Made by a program: the position numbers and the translations under genes. A stretch of 64,000 nt of DNA from an uncultured Gammaproteobacteria bacterium (GTDB lineage: Bacteria > Pseudomonadota > Gammaproteobacteria > Steroidobacterales > Foliamicaceae), in the NCBI GenBank assembly GCA_951828235.1, contig OX639965.1, forward strand, positions 1,980,212 to 2,044,211, read 5' to 3'. The notes under the pieces are model-generated. The model was given only the letters and a program-made list of their open reading frames with translations. It had not been told where the DNA came from and made no database searches. This document shows positions 9,901 through 18,478 of the stretch, one piece after another. How positions within the stretch are numbered: the stretch's first letter is position 1; each line of letters starts with the position of its first letter.

Positions 9901-12900
9901 GCTGACGTGCACGTTTACGCCGGAGCATGCAGGCTCGTACCGCGTTACGGCGGGCATCGATGACACGCGGGGCCGCCGGCAGCAGACCGAAATGCACATG
10001 TGGGTTGTCGGCGAAGGCCGCGTGGTGTGGTGGGAACGGCCCGGCTACGCCATGGAGCTGGTGCCCGAGTCCAGCGAGTACGAAGTGGGCGACAAGGCCC
10101 GTTACCTGGTCAAGAACCCGTTTCCCGGGGCGACCGCGCTGGTTTCCGTGGAGCGGTACGGGGTTATAGATCAGTGGCAGCAGAAACTGAAGGGCAGCAC
10201 GCCGATCATCGAGTTTCGCATCAAGCCCGACTACGTGCCGGGCGCCTGGCTTTCGGTGGTTGCGGTATCGCCGCGCGTAGAAAGCCCCCCGCCCGAGAGC
10301 CACCAGGGCCTCGACTACGTGGACCTCGGCAAGCCGGCGTTTCGCATGGGCTATGCCGAAGTTCCCGTGATCGACCCCTACAAGCAGTTGGAAGTTGAGG
10401 TCGAGACCGACCGTGACCTCTACAAGCCGCGTGAGAAGGTTGCCGTGAAACTCAAGGCCTGGCCAAGCCACGGCCGTCGCCGCCCGGTGGAATTCGCCGT
10501 GGCCGTGCTCGACGAAGCGGTCTTCGATCTGATCGGCCAGGGGGAGGATTATTTCGATCCCTACAAGGGCTTCTACCGGCTGGATGCCCCGGACGTGGCG
10601 AACTACAGCCTGCTGTTGCGCATCCTGGGCCGGCAGAAATTCGAGAAGAAAGGGGCCAATCCCGGCGGTGACGGTGGGGGCGGCCCGGACATGCGGACCC
10701 TGTTCAAGTATGTCGCGCACTGGGAACCGTCCTTGCCCGCCAACCGCCGTGGCGAGGCGGAATTCGAGTTCAGCCTGCCGGAAAACCTGACCGGCTGGCG
10801 GGTGCTGGCGATGGCCGTCACGGAGGCGGACCGCTTCGGGCTGGGCAGCGTGGGATTCAAGACCAACCAGCCCACGGAGATTCGCCCGGTCATGCCCAAC
10901 CAGGTTACCGAGGGTGACGACTTCGCCGCGGGATTTTCGGTGATGAACCGAACCGGAGAGGCGCGCACGATCGACGTGATCATTGAGGCGGAGGGTGACA
11001 TGGAGACGGAGGCTTCCGCCCGTTTGTCCGAGTCGCTGGAGCTGGGGCCGTACCGGCGCGAGACCGTTTACCTGCCGCTTCGCGCCGGTCGGCTCAGGAC
11101 CGTACGGGACCGGCCGCAAGGGGAGATTCGTTTCACGGTTCAGGCGCAGGATGCTTCCGATGGCGATGCGCTGGCCCATCAACTTCCCGTGATGAAGAAT
11201 CGAAGTCTTGAAGTTGCGGCGGAATACGGGTCGATTACCGACGAACCTGCTTCCGAGGAGGTTTTGTTCCCGGAAGACATGTACACGGACACCGGCGACG
11301 TGTCGGTGGTGCTTGCTCCCACGGTGATCGGCAACCTGGAGGGCGCCTTCCGCTACATGCGCGACTATCCCTACGAGTGCTGGGAGCAGAAGCTCAGCAA
11401 GGGCCTGCTCGCGGCGCAGTTCACGGAGCTTGAGGGGCGGATGGACAATTCCCTTGTCTGGCCCCGAAGCGCGGAACTGCCGGGGCAGATCCTGCGCCAG
11501 GCGGCGGGCTTCCAGGCTCCCAATGGCGGCATGTCGTACTGGATTGCCGCCGATGAGTACGTAAGCCCGTACCTTTCGGCCTACACCGCGCTGGGTTTCG
11601 CCTGGCTGCGCGAAGCTGGCCACGAGATTCCCGAACGGGTGGAAAGCCGCCTCCACGAATACCTGCGCAAGCTGCTGCGCCGGGACGTCATGCCGGGCTA
11701 CTTCTCGCGCGGGATGTCGTCGTCGGTTCGCGCGGTAGCCCTTGCGGCGCTGGCCCGGCGCGGCGGTCTGGCCCGAAGCGAACTGTTGCGCTACGCCGAT
11801 CAGGTTCAGTACATGAGCCTGTTCGGGAAGGCGCACTTTCTCGATGCGGCGTTGCGGATGGGCTCTTCCGAGAACCTGGCGAGAAGTGTCTTGAAGCGGG
11901 TGATGGACGCGTCCGTGGGCAGCGCCGGTAAACGGCTCTTCAATGAGCAGTTGGATCGTGGATACGCCCGTATCCTGAGTAGCCCCCTGCGCGCCAACTG
12001 TGCGCTTCTTTCGGCCTTTTCGCGCCTGGAGAACCCGGATGCCTACGGGCTGAGCGAGGAGATGGCGACCGGCATGGTGCGCGCGCTCACTCAGTCGCGG
12101 GGCGCCCGAACGCATTGGGAAAGCACCCAGGAGAACGCTTTCTGCATGAACGCTCTGCTGGACTACGCACGAAAATGGGAAGAGGTTAAACCCGACATGC
12201 GAGCCGTTGCCGAACTCGACGACGCGCGGATCGGCGAGACGCGCTTCGGCGACTTCCGCGATGCGGCGGTGACCCTGTCCCTGCCGATTTCGCCCGAACT
12301 TCCCGGCAAACGGTCGCAGATTCGCGTCAGCCGGGAAGGGCAGGGGCGGCTCTACTACGCGGCCCGCCTTACATACGCGCCGCGCGGGACGGCAGCCGGG
12401 CGCGTCAACGCGGGAATCGGGGTAAGGCGCGAGTATTCGGCGCAGCGGGATGGCGAATGGCGGCTGCTTGCCGAGGGCGATTCCGTTCGGCGCGGTGAAC
12501 TGGTGCGGGTCGACCTGTTCGTTGAACTGCCCACAGCCCGCAATTTCGTGGTCGTGGACGACCCGGTGCCGGGAGGACTGGAGCCGGTCAACCGGGACCT
12601 GGCGACTGCCTCGGGCGTGGATGCGGAAGAGGGAGCTTTCACTGCCGCCGAAGGCTCCTGGTGGTTCGACCACGACGAGTGGATTTACTTCCGCAGCCAG
12701 CGCTGGAGCTTCTACCACCAGGAAATGGGTCACGACGCCGTCCGTTTCTATGCCGACTACCTGCCGCCCGGGCGCTACCACCTGGCCTACACCGCGCAGG
12801 CGATCGCCGAGGGCGAATTCCAGGTCCGGCCCACGCATGCCGGCGAAATGTATGACCTGGACATATACGGCAAATCAGCCACTTTGCGGCTGGTGGTCAC

Positions 12901-12922
12901 GTCCGAAGGGAGTTCGCGGTGA
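6995..12922 (+). CDS. Bacterial alpha-2-macroglobulin with thioester motif
   Basis: Bacterial A2M proteins trap proteases in the periplasm by covalent thioester chemistry and are usually paired with PBP1C, as here. The 1975-residue product has a Sec signal peptide ending near AGAAYAA, then MG/Ig-like domains, a bait-region stretch with ERPGYAMELVPESSEYEVGD, the A2M family block starting near residue 1240, and the thioester CWEQ (C1462-Q1465) after DYPYE. A helical thioester-domain toroid follows. No lipobox is visible, unlike E. coli YfhM, which is a shorter lipoprotein (about 1650 residues). The start chosen is ATG 6995; the open frame extends further upstream into the RNase R gene but the signal peptide begins here. 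It overlaps pbpC by 4 bp. Confidence 0.93.
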   Translation: MPRSSCISRVRSLGIRTALCIVAAVIAGAAYAAPPLKITQISIADSQILIEFNRPVVPLGRMERKARELPVTITPEVTCHWRWVSTQALACNLDAKEYLKPAREYVVTVEPGIQAMDGATIGETVTRSRVTELPQVSSAWLRTWMQPGVPVFRTRFNQPVTRDSVESSLYFEVAGLADPAPVVAEPDPDDRRPPVYPESVDPATATSGQEARDVWWVKPATQLPPGRAAVLNAHAGLVSALGPMPGRERGNLGRAVTFDAFRFEGVSCENNADQRIRYLPDGSTVRVLRDSGRDGLWYERLVPVTKEQARCNPLASVSLTFSTPVLPSQIARGVSFAPGLAGKREDYDPWAQVRDYSRLGWRDGSRKADVNLPERLQAFQEYRVASLLPGAADPDLPTRIRDEFGRPLAGGFDVTFMTNHRKPDYKLLHGDAVLESGVDSEVPLYVTNLEEVRLRYRLLNRDGGRTGLAQVIEPPEAEDVAFALPSGVREMIRADSGAVLGRIRTSPRTRAESPAWDYFWQVTPYQVHVKAGHYNTLVWVTRLSNGKPVRGAQVSIVRGAFARVVGSQVTPRGVAEPVRTSRHGIATLAGMEKLDPALETLGWCRRHDSRCERLFVLVEGREGMALLPLDRSFLARTGEASRWQVWSRQQRRYGHVRAWGTTAQGIYRAGDTMQYKFYVRDQDVRTLVAPETATYKLQIQDPTGNTVHEIRDIRLNRFGAAHGEYTVPETAVMGWYRFVLSADFTDFEWRPMRVLVTDFTPAPFRVSNELNGDLFGPGDTLSVDTYASLHSGGAYTQAEARVVVDLRRRGFRSSHPEASTFRFDTSTRPDRLHVHQEVGDLDDAGAHASRVQLRAEGIVYGRLRAESAVRDDRGKYVTATAFADFSAVDRLVGLRKDQWVFRQKEPAEVSYIVVDDSGEPVADTEVRLRIERQVRKVAQVRGAGNAYLPRFSEEWVEAGECEGIPEYKALTCTFTPEHAGSYRVTAGIDDTRGRRQQTEMHMWVVGEGRVVWWERPGYAMELVPESSEYEVGDKARYLVKNPFPGATALVSVERYGVIDQWQQKLKGSTPIIEFRIKPDYVPGAWLSVVAVSPRVESPPPESHQGLDYVDLGKPAFRMGYAEVPVIDPYKQLEVEVETDRDLYKPREKVAVKLKAWPSHGRRRPVEFAVAVLDEAVFDLIGQGEDYFDPYKGFYRLDAPDVANYSLLLRILGRQKFEKKGANPGGDGGGGPDMRTLFKYVAHWEPSLPANRRGEAEFEFSLPENLTGWRVLAMAVTEADRFGLGSVGFKTNQPTEIRPVMPNQVTEGDDFAAGFSVMNRTGEARTIDVIIEAEGDMETEASARLSESLELGPYRRETVYLPLRAGRLRTVRDRPQGEIRFTVQAQDASDGDALAHQLPVMKNRSLEVAAEYGSITDEPASEEVLFPEDMYTDTGDVSVVLAPTVIGNLEGAFRYMRDYPYECWEQKLSKGLLAAQFTELEGRMDNSLVWPRSAELPGQILRQAAGFQAPNGGMSYWIAADEYVSPYLSAYTALGFAWLREAGHEIPERVESRLHEYLRKLLRRDVMPGYFSRGMSSSVRAVALAALARRGGLARSELLRYADQVQYMSLFGKAHFLDAALRMGSSENLARSVLKRVMDASVGSAGKRLFNEQLDRGYARILSSPLRANCALLSAFSRLENPDAYGLSEEMATGMVRALTQSRGARTHWESTQENAFCMNALLDYARKWEEVKPDMRAVAELDDARIGETRFGDFRDAAVTLSLPISPELPGKRSQIRVSREGQGRLYYAARLTYAPRGTAAGRVNAGIGVRREYSAQRDGEWRLLAEGDSVRRGELVRVDLFVELPTARNFVVVDDPVPGGLEPVNRDLATASGVDAEEGAFTAAEGSWWFDHDEWIYFRSQRWSFYHQEMGHDAVRFYADYLPPGRYHLAYTAQAIAEGEFQVRPTHAGEMYDLDIYGKSATLRLVVTSEGSSR

Positions 12923-15111
12923 AGTCCAGGACGATCCTTCTCCTGGCGCTGCCGCTGCTGGCCGTCGGGACCGGCGCGGCAAGTCTGGCCTGGAGCACCC
13001 GTGCAGCCATGGGACCGCCGCTGGAGCGCCTGGAGGACCTTACCGGGACGATCCGGCGGATGGAAATCGTGGACCGCAACGGCGTCCCGCTGAATGTCAG
13101 CTACGCCAACGACTGGAACCTCCATGCCCAGGCGCAATATCACGAAATCCCCGAATTCCTGGTAACGGCCTTCCTCTACGCGGAGGACGCACGCTTCTTC
13201 GAGCACTCGGGTCAGGACTGGCGCGCGCGCCTGGCCGCGGTTGGGCAGAACCTCAAGGCGGGCAGGGCCGCTCGGGGGGCCAGCACGATTACGGAGCAGG
13301 TCGTTCGGATGATCCGTCCGCGGCCGAGAACGCTGTGGTCCCGATGGGTGGAAGGTTGGGAAGCACGGCGCTTGGAGAGCCGGCACCCGAAGCAGCGGGT
13401 TCTGGAGTTCTACCTGAACCAGGTCCCCTACGCGGCCAACCGGCGGGGCGTGCTACAGGCGGCCCGCTATTACTTCGACCGCGACCTGAGCGCGCTGGAC
13501 CGCCATGAAACGCTGGCCCTCGCCGTACTGGTGCGAGCGCCGTCGCGGCTGGATCTCCGGCGCGGTGACCGTCGGGCGCTGGATCGCGCGATCGGGAAGT
13601 TGGCAATGCGAATGGAGGAAGCCGGCGTCCTGCCCCGGGACCGCGAACCCTGGGGCGACTTCGACCTCAAGTCACCTGTCGGGCCGGTCGATGCGTCCCA
13701 CTTTCTCCGGTTCGTCAACCAGCGGCATGACGCCAACAATAGCGCCGGTCATGCCGGCAGACTACGGGTAACGCTCGACGCCGGACTGCAGACGCGACTG
13801 CATGACTTGCTGGAAGGACGTCTGGCAATGCTTGCCGGCAAGGGCGTGAACAACGGCGCTTTGCTGGCTGCGAATCACCGGAGTGGCGAGGTCCTGGCCT
13901 GGGTAGTGGGCGCATCCGGCGACGAATCGCCGGCGCGCCTGATCGACGCGGTGCAGGCCCCGCGGCAGCCCGGATCGGCGCTCAAGCCCTTCTTGTACGC
14001 CTTGGCGCTGCAAAAGGGCTGGACTGCCGCGACGCTGATCGAAGATGCTCCGCTTGCGGACATGGTGGGCGTGGGTCTGCACAGCTACCGGAACTATTCG
14101 GGCGTTTTTCACGGACCGATTACGCTGCGTCACGCTCTCGGCAATTCCCTGAACACGCCCGCCGTTCGCACCATTGCCTTTACCGGCGAGGGCGCCTACC
14201 TGGACCAATTGCACCGGCTGGGGTTCACCACCCTCGCCCGCAAGGCCGATCATTACGGGCCCGGGCTGGCCCTGGGTAACGGGGAGGTCACTCTTCTCGA
14301 ATTGACACAGGCGTACGCGGCGTTGGCGAACCGCGGGCACTATCGGGAATTTTCGGTATTGGCAGGCGGCGAGGCAAGGCTGCACACGCGGCCTGCGGTT
14401 TCTCCGGAAGTTGCTTCCCTGATCGCGGACATTCTTTCCGATCCTCTGGCCCGGAGGCTCGAATTTGCCGGCGGCCTGCTGGATTTCCCGGTCCAGACCG
14501 CGGTAAAGACCGGCACGTCGAATGATTACCGCGACAGCTGGGCGATCGGGTTCAGCGACCGCTTCGTCGTCGGCGTATGGATGGGCAACCTTGATCAGCA
14601 ACCGACACAGTCCGTCACCGGCTCGACAGGACCGGCCATGGTTCTGCGGGGAGCATTCGATCTGCTTTCCCACGACGCCGACACCGCGCCCCTGTGGCTG
14701 AGCCCGCGGCTGGTGCGGCAGGAAGTCTGCGACGACACCGGCGCGGCCTGGCAAGCGGGCATGAGTTGCCCGCGCCGCGCGGAGTATTTTGTGGCCGGAA
14801 CGGCCCCGGCGCCGGCCATCGTTCATGAAGCACGGCAACAGGCCGTGAGGCTGAGTCAGCCGGCCGAGGGCTTGATGTTGGCCTACGATCCCCGCGTGCC
14901 GGCGGAGTTCCAGGCGTTCGACTTCCTGCTAGAGGGCGTTTATGAGGACGACAAGGTCGACTGGCGGGTCAACGGCGGTGAACCGCTGCGGCGCGACGGC
15001 GCCCGCTACGCCTGGCCTGTGAAAAAGGGAGAGCATCGAGTCGCCGCCGTGGTCTGGCGGGACGGTCGGCGGATTGCCGATATCGCCGACACGCGCTTTA
15101 CAGTTCGCTGA
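12919..15111 (+). CDS. pbpC: Penicillin-binding protein 1C (bifunctional peptidoglycan synthase)
   Basis: PbpC combines a glycosyltransferase (GT51) and a transpeptidase domain and acts at the periplasmic face of the inner membrane. The 730-residue protein has an N-terminal membrane anchor (about 4-25), the GT51 motif YAEDARFFEHSG (87-98) and a second GT motif ASTITEQVVR. The transpeptidase motifs are SALK (S353, K356), SLN (410-412) and KTGTS (530-534). The C-terminal BiPBP_C-like domain (about 640-730) is the region proposed to contact A2M. The GTG start overlaps the A2M stop (GTGA), so the two are co-translated. Linkage to A2M is conserved in many proteobacteria. Confidence 0.94.
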   Translation: MKSRTILLLALPLLAVGTGAASLAWSTRAAMGPPLERLEDLTGTIRRMEIVDRNGVPLNVSYANDWNLHAQAQYHEIPEFLVTAFLYAEDARFFEHSGQDWRARLAAVGQNLKAGRAARGASTITEQVVRMIRPRPRTLWSRWVEGWEARRLESRHPKQRVLEFYLNQVPYAANRRGVLQAARYYFDRDLSALDRHETLALAVLVRAPSRLDLRRGDRRALDRAIGKLAMRMEEAGVLPRDREPWGDFDLKSPVGPVDASHFLRFVNQRHDANNSAGHAGRLRVTLDAGLQTRLHDLLEGRLAMLAGKGVNNGALLAANHRSGEVLAWVVGASGDESPARLIDAVQAPRQPGSALKPFLYALALQKGWTAATLIEDAPLADMVGVGLHSYRNYSGVFHGPITLRHALGNSLNTPAVRTIAFTGEGAYLDQLHRLGFTTLARKADHYGPGLALGNGEVTLLELTQAYAALANRGHYREFSVLAGGEARLHTRPAVSPEVASLIADILSDPLARRLEFAGGLLDFPVQTAVKTGTSNDYRDSWAIGFSDRFVVGVWMGNLDQQPTQSVTGSTGPAMVLRGAFDLLSHDADTAPLWLSPRLVRQEVCDDTGAAWQAGMSCPRRAEYFVAGTAPAPAIVHEARQQAVRLSQPAEGLMLAYDPRVPAEFQAFDFLLEGVYEDDKVDWRVNGGEPLRRDGARYAWPVKKGEHRVAAVVWRDGRRIADIADTRFTVR

Positions 15112-15122
15112 TGGTTGTGGGC

Positions 15123-15192
15123 GTGCCGGGGGGCACAGCCCGCGATGTTTTCGTATAATTCGCGATCCACGCCGCAGGCTGCTGCCTGCGGC
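15123..15192 (+). promoter_or_regulatory. Probable rpsF promoter and leader hairpin
   Basis: A TATAAT -10 box lies at 15154-15159. A perfect GTGCC/GGCAC hairpin (15123-15136) after pbpC overlaps the -35 zone. The predicted transcript start near 15166 is followed by a strong hairpin, GCCGCAGGC (15171-15179) paired with GCCTGCGGC (15184-15192), loop TGCT. Such a stem in an rpsF leader could be the S6:S18 autoregulatory site known from many bacteria. That assignment is inference from position. Confidence 0.45.
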
Positions 15193-15248
15193 CCTCTCCT
15201 TAGCCACACCGTGCAGGCGGGTGGCCTTGAGACCATTGAGGAGTTTTC

Positions 15249-16091
15249 TTGAGACACTACGAAATCATGCTTCTGATCCATCCGGATCAGAGTGAACGGG
15301 CTCGCGTAATGATGGATCGTTACGTGGGCATCATCGAAGGTGGCCAGGGCCAGGTTCATCGAAACGAGGACCTGGGGAGACGAATGCTCGCCTACCCCAT
15401 CGCCAAGGTGCAAAAGGCGCACTACATGCTGATGAACGTGGAGTGCGCACGGGACACCCTGGACGAACTCGTGGGAGCGCTTCATTTCAGCGACGCGGTA
15501 TTGCGTCACCTTGTTGTTCGCCGCGACGACGCCGTCAGCGAGCAATCCGTTTTGGCCAGGGCGGCCGAGAAGGAGGCGGCGCGCGAGAATCGCGAGTTTC
15601 CGTACGACCGGGAAGTCGCCCATGGGCGGCGCGCCAAGCGCGACGCGGGCAATGAGAAGGATGCCAGGGCGAAAGCGGCCACCGACGATGCGCCGGCTTC
15701 CGAAGCCGAGCCGAAGGCTGATGCGGCAGCGGAATCCGAACCCGCCGGAGAAGCTGCAGCGCCGCCGGAATCCGAATCTGTCGACGAGGCTGATGCGGTG
15801 GCGGAATCCGGAGCCACCGAAGAGTCCGATTCGCCGCCTAAGGCCTCGGACGAGTCCGGGGATGCAGCGGAGGAGGCCGATCAGGCAGAAGAAGCCGAGG
15901 CTGCAGCGGACGAATCGGAGCAGGTCGCGGAGGAAGCCGGGGCTGCAGCGGAGGAAGCAAAGGACAGCTCCGCTGACGAACCGCCTGACGAAGCGGAAAG
16001 CCAGACCGAAGATGAGCCGGGGGAGAGTGACGCGCCGGTCGATGATGCCGCCACCGGGGAAGACGACGAGTCTAAGGAGGAAAAGGAATGA
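15249..16091 (+). CDS. rpsF: 30S ribosomal protein S6 with long acidic C-terminal extension
   Basis: S6 binds S18 and 16S rRNA in the 30S platform. Residues 1-100 match the family: [17 protein letters not shown], then [24 protein letters not shown]. The start is TTG at 15249 with GAGGAG about 8 nt upstream. The product is 280 residues, against about 95-135 in most bacteria. From about residue 140 onward the sequence is almost entirely Ala, Glu, Asp, Ser and Pro in imperfect repeats (EEAxAAAEE-like), a highly acidic, probably disordered tail. The gene overlaps rpsR by ATGA. Confidence 0.94.
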   Translation: MRHYEIMLLIHPDQSERARVMMDRYVGIIEGGQGQVHRNEDLGRRMLAYPIAKVQKAHYMLMNVECARDTLDELVGALHFSDAVLRHLVVRRDDAVSEQSVLARAAEKEAARENREFPYDREVAHGRRAKRDAGNEKDARAKAATDDAPASEAEPKADAAAESEPAGEAAAPPESESVDEADAVAESGATEESDSPPKASDESGDAAEEADQAEEAEAAADESEQVAEEAGAAAEEAKDSSADEPPDEAESQTEDEPGESDAPVDDAATGEDDESKEEKE

Positions 16092-16315
16092 ATCGCTACA
16101 ACCGGCGCCGCCGCTATTGCAAGTTCACGGCCGAAGGCATCAAGGAGATCGACTACAAGGACATTGGGCTGCTTCGGCAGTTCGTTACCGAGACGGGCAA
16201 GATCATTCCGGCCCGCACGACCGGAACCTCCGCAAGGTATCAGAGGCAGCTGGCCCTGGCCGTCAAGCGGGCCCGCTATCTCGCCCTGCTGCCTTACACT
16301 GATCAGCAGAAATAG
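16088..16315 (+). CDS. rpsR: 30S ribosomal protein S18
   Basis: S18 pairs with S6 on the 30S subunit. The 75-residue sequence is collinear with the family: [20 protein letters not shown], then [28 protein letters not shown]. The start overlaps the rpsF stop and rplI follows at 9 bp, so the S6-S18-L9 operon is intact. TSARYQRQ replaces the more common GTKAKYQRQ with conservation of the rRNA-contacting basic residues. Confidence 0.97.
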   Translation: MNRYNRRRRYCKFTAEGIKEIDYKDIGLLRQFVTETGKIIPARTTGTSARYQRQLALAVKRARYLALLPYTDQQK

Positions 16316-16324
16316 GGTGGCGTG

Positions 16325-16975
16325 ATGCGGATCATTCTCCTGGAAAGTGTCGAGAGCCTCGGCGGAATCGGGGAAATCGTGGACGTGCGTGCCGGGTATG
16401 GGCGCAATTACCTGCTGCCTCAGGGTAAGGCGGCGCCCGCCACCGAAGAGCAGATTGCCGCGTTTGAAGAGCGGCGCGCGGAATTGATGGCGATGGAAAG
16501 CGAACGCATGGCCGCCACCACGGCCCGCGCCGCGCAGGTGCAGGCGGTGCTGCCGCTCACCATCATCGCCAACGCCGGCCCGGTCGGCAAGCTGTACGGT
16601 TCGGTCGGACCGGCGGAGATTTCCGCCGGATTCGAGGAAGCCGGCGTGGAAGTGTCGCGCTCGGAAGTTCAGATGCCCGACGGCCCGATCAAGGAGCTGG
16701 GCGAGCACTCCGTTACGCTGAAGCTGCATGCCGACGTGCAGCAGCATGCCACGATCCGGGTGGTCGGACAGGCCGGTGAGACCGAGGCCTTGCCGGGTGC
16801 AGAGCTGCTGCCGGCGGACGAGGATGAGGAAGCGGAAGAGGCGCAGCTTACGGCCGCGGACACGGACGAGGATGTTCAGGAATCGGAGCCGGCGGGCGAA
16901 GCGGCGGGCACGGATACCGCCGAATCGGACGCCGAGGCCGAGGCTCCGGCCGCGGATTCCGCCGGAGATGGCTGA
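16325..16975 (+). CDS. rplI: 50S ribosomal protein L9 with acidic C-terminal extension
   Basis: L9 is a two-domain 23S rRNA-binding protein. The N-terminal signature MRIILLESVESLGGIGEI continuing through GYGRNYLLPQGKA is clear, and the C-terminal L9 domain ends near residue 148. The 216-residue product is about 65 residues longer than usual. The extra part is Glu/Ala/Asp-rich like the S6 tail encoded just upstream. A GTG at 16322 immediately precedes the chosen ATG and could also be used. The last 8 bp overlap the dnaB start. Confidence 0.94.
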   Translation: MRIILLESVESLGGIGEIVDVRAGYGRNYLLPQGKAAPATEEQIAAFEERRAELMAMESERMAATTARAAQVQAVLPLTIIANAGPVGKLYGSVGPAEISAGFEEAGVEVSRSEVQMPDGPIKELGEHSVTLKLHADVQQHATIRVVGQAGETEALPGAELLPADEDEEAEEAQLTAADTDEDVQESEPAGEAAGTDTAESDAEAEAPAADSAGDG

Positions 16976-18371
16976 GAGCGATCTTCTTCCCTCTTCGGTT
17001 GACGCCGAGCGTGCCCTGCTTGGCGGCCTCATGCTGGACAACGAAGCCTGGGATGAGGTGGCGGACCTTCTGGCGGGCGGCGATTTTTCGCGCGACGACC
17101 ACCGCCTGATCTTCGGCGCGATTCGCGACCTGATCAACGACGGCAAGCACTGCGACAATCTGACCGTTTGCGAGCATCTCCGCTCCCGCGAAAAGCTCGA
17201 TGACGCTGGCGGCGCGGGATATGTCGGGAATCTGTTGATCGGTACGCCCAGCGCGGCCAACGTTGAGACCTACGCCCGAATCGTTCGCGACATGTCCATC
17301 CTGCGCCAGTTGGCGCGCGCGGGAAGGCGGATCACAGGGCGCGTACTGAAGACCGGCGGCAGGGAAGCAGAGGAACTGCTGGAAGAAGCGGAGCAGGAAA
17401 TCTTCCGGATCAACGAGCAGAGCTATAAGGGCGATCTTGACGAACTGGGAATGGGCGAGGCATTCCGCGCCGAACTGGTCAACTGGCTGCGCGAGCGGGA
17501 GAGAAGCGGCGACGCGGTGACCGGCGTGGCCACCGGGCTGACCGATTTCGACAACCTGACCGCCGGGCTGCAGAACGGCGATCTGGTCATCCTGGCCGGC
17601 CGACCGTCGCTGGGCAAGACATCGCTGGCGCTGACCATCGCGCAATCGGCGGTGCTGAGCCAGAAGCCGGTGTCGGCCTTGCTTTTCAGCCTGGAGATGC
17701 CCAAGAAGCAGATCGCGCTGAGGCTGCTTTCCTCGCTGGGTGAAATCGATCACGCGGACCTTCGCATCGGCAAGATCGGGCGCAACTGGAGCAAGGTCAA
17801 CAGCGCGCTGAACATGCTGAAGGAAGCGCCATTGTTAATCGACGATTCCCAGTTGCTGACTCCCGATCGGATCCGCTCACGCGCCCGTCGGGTGTCGCGC
17901 TCGGAGGACCGGGCCGGGCGCAGGCTGGGACTGATCCTGGTGGATTACCTGCAGTTGATCGATGCCTCGCCCTCCGAACGCCGGGACGTGAACCGGGCCA
18001 TCGAGCTTGGCTCCATCTCGAAGTCGCTAAAGGCCCTGGCGCGCGAGCTGGAAGTGCCGGTGGTGGTGCTTTCGCAGTTGAACCGCGAGGTCGAACGCCG
18101 TCCGGACCGTCGCGTGCAACTCTCCGACCTGCGCGATTCCGGCGCGATCGAGCAGGACGCTGATGTCGTTGCGTTCGTGACCTTGCCCGATAGTCAGGAA
18201 AGGCAGGATCTCTTCCACGTCAACAAGCGCGTATTGCATGTGGCAAAGCAGCGCAACGGACCCACCGGCGAATGCCAGGTGTATTTCGAGAGCGCCTGCA
18301 TGCGCTTTCGCGACCTTCAGCCCGGCGACGAGCAGGAAGAAATGCCGCCGGTTCCGTCCGTCGAGTACTGA
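16968..18371 (+). CDS. dnaB: Replicative DNA helicase DnaB
   Basis: DnaB is the hexameric 5'-3' helicase at the replication fork. The 467-residue protein has the N-terminal DnaB domain (SSVDAERALLGGLMLDNEAW), the Walker A loop AGRPSLGKTS (210-219), Walker B in LILVDYLQLI, and LSQLNREVERRPDRRVQLSD. The start ATG at 16968 lies inside the end of rplI and gives the standard N terminus. Upstream open frame in this phase is only shadow of rplI. No intein is present. rplI-dnaB order is conserved in gammaproteobacteria. Confidence 0.96.
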   Translation: MAESDLLPSSVDAERALLGGLMLDNEAWDEVADLLAGGDFSRDDHRLIFGAIRDLINDGKHCDNLTVCEHLRSREKLDDAGGAGYVGNLLIGTPSAANVETYARIVRDMSILRQLARAGRRITGRVLKTGGREAEELLEEAEQEIFRINEQSYKGDLDELGMGEAFRAELVNWLRERERSGDAVTGVATGLTDFDNLTAGLQNGDLVILAGRPSLGKTSLALTIAQSAVLSQKPVSALLFSLEMPKKQIALRLLSSLGEIDHADLRIGKIGRNWSKVNSALNMLKEAPLLIDDSQLLTPDRIRSRARRVSRSEDRAGRRLGLILVDYLQLIDASPSERRDVNRAIELGSISKSLKALARELEVPVVVLSQLNREVERRPDRRVQLSDLRDSGAIEQDADVVAFVTLPDSQERQDLFHVNKRVLHVAKQRNGPTGECQVYFESACMRFRDLQPGDEQEEMPPVPSVEY

Positions 18372-18478
18372 AGGCGGGAGTGGGGGCACTGCCCGCACGG
18401 CATTGCCCTCACAGTGTCCCGCCCTCATTCTCCCGCACGCAGGCAGAGGAGGGCGAAATCAGTAATACGGCCGACCAG

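Noticed and set aside
9212..12838. Very long open frame on the minus strand across the A2M gene (about 1200 codons)
   Set aside because: It mirrors the codon structure of the GC-rich A2M gene on the opposite strand, has no recognisable domain and no neighbouring signals; a shadow frame.
16728..16967. Upstream extension of the dnaB frame
   Set aside because: Arg/Pro-rich translation of the rplI tail in another frame; standard DnaB N terminus begins at 16968.
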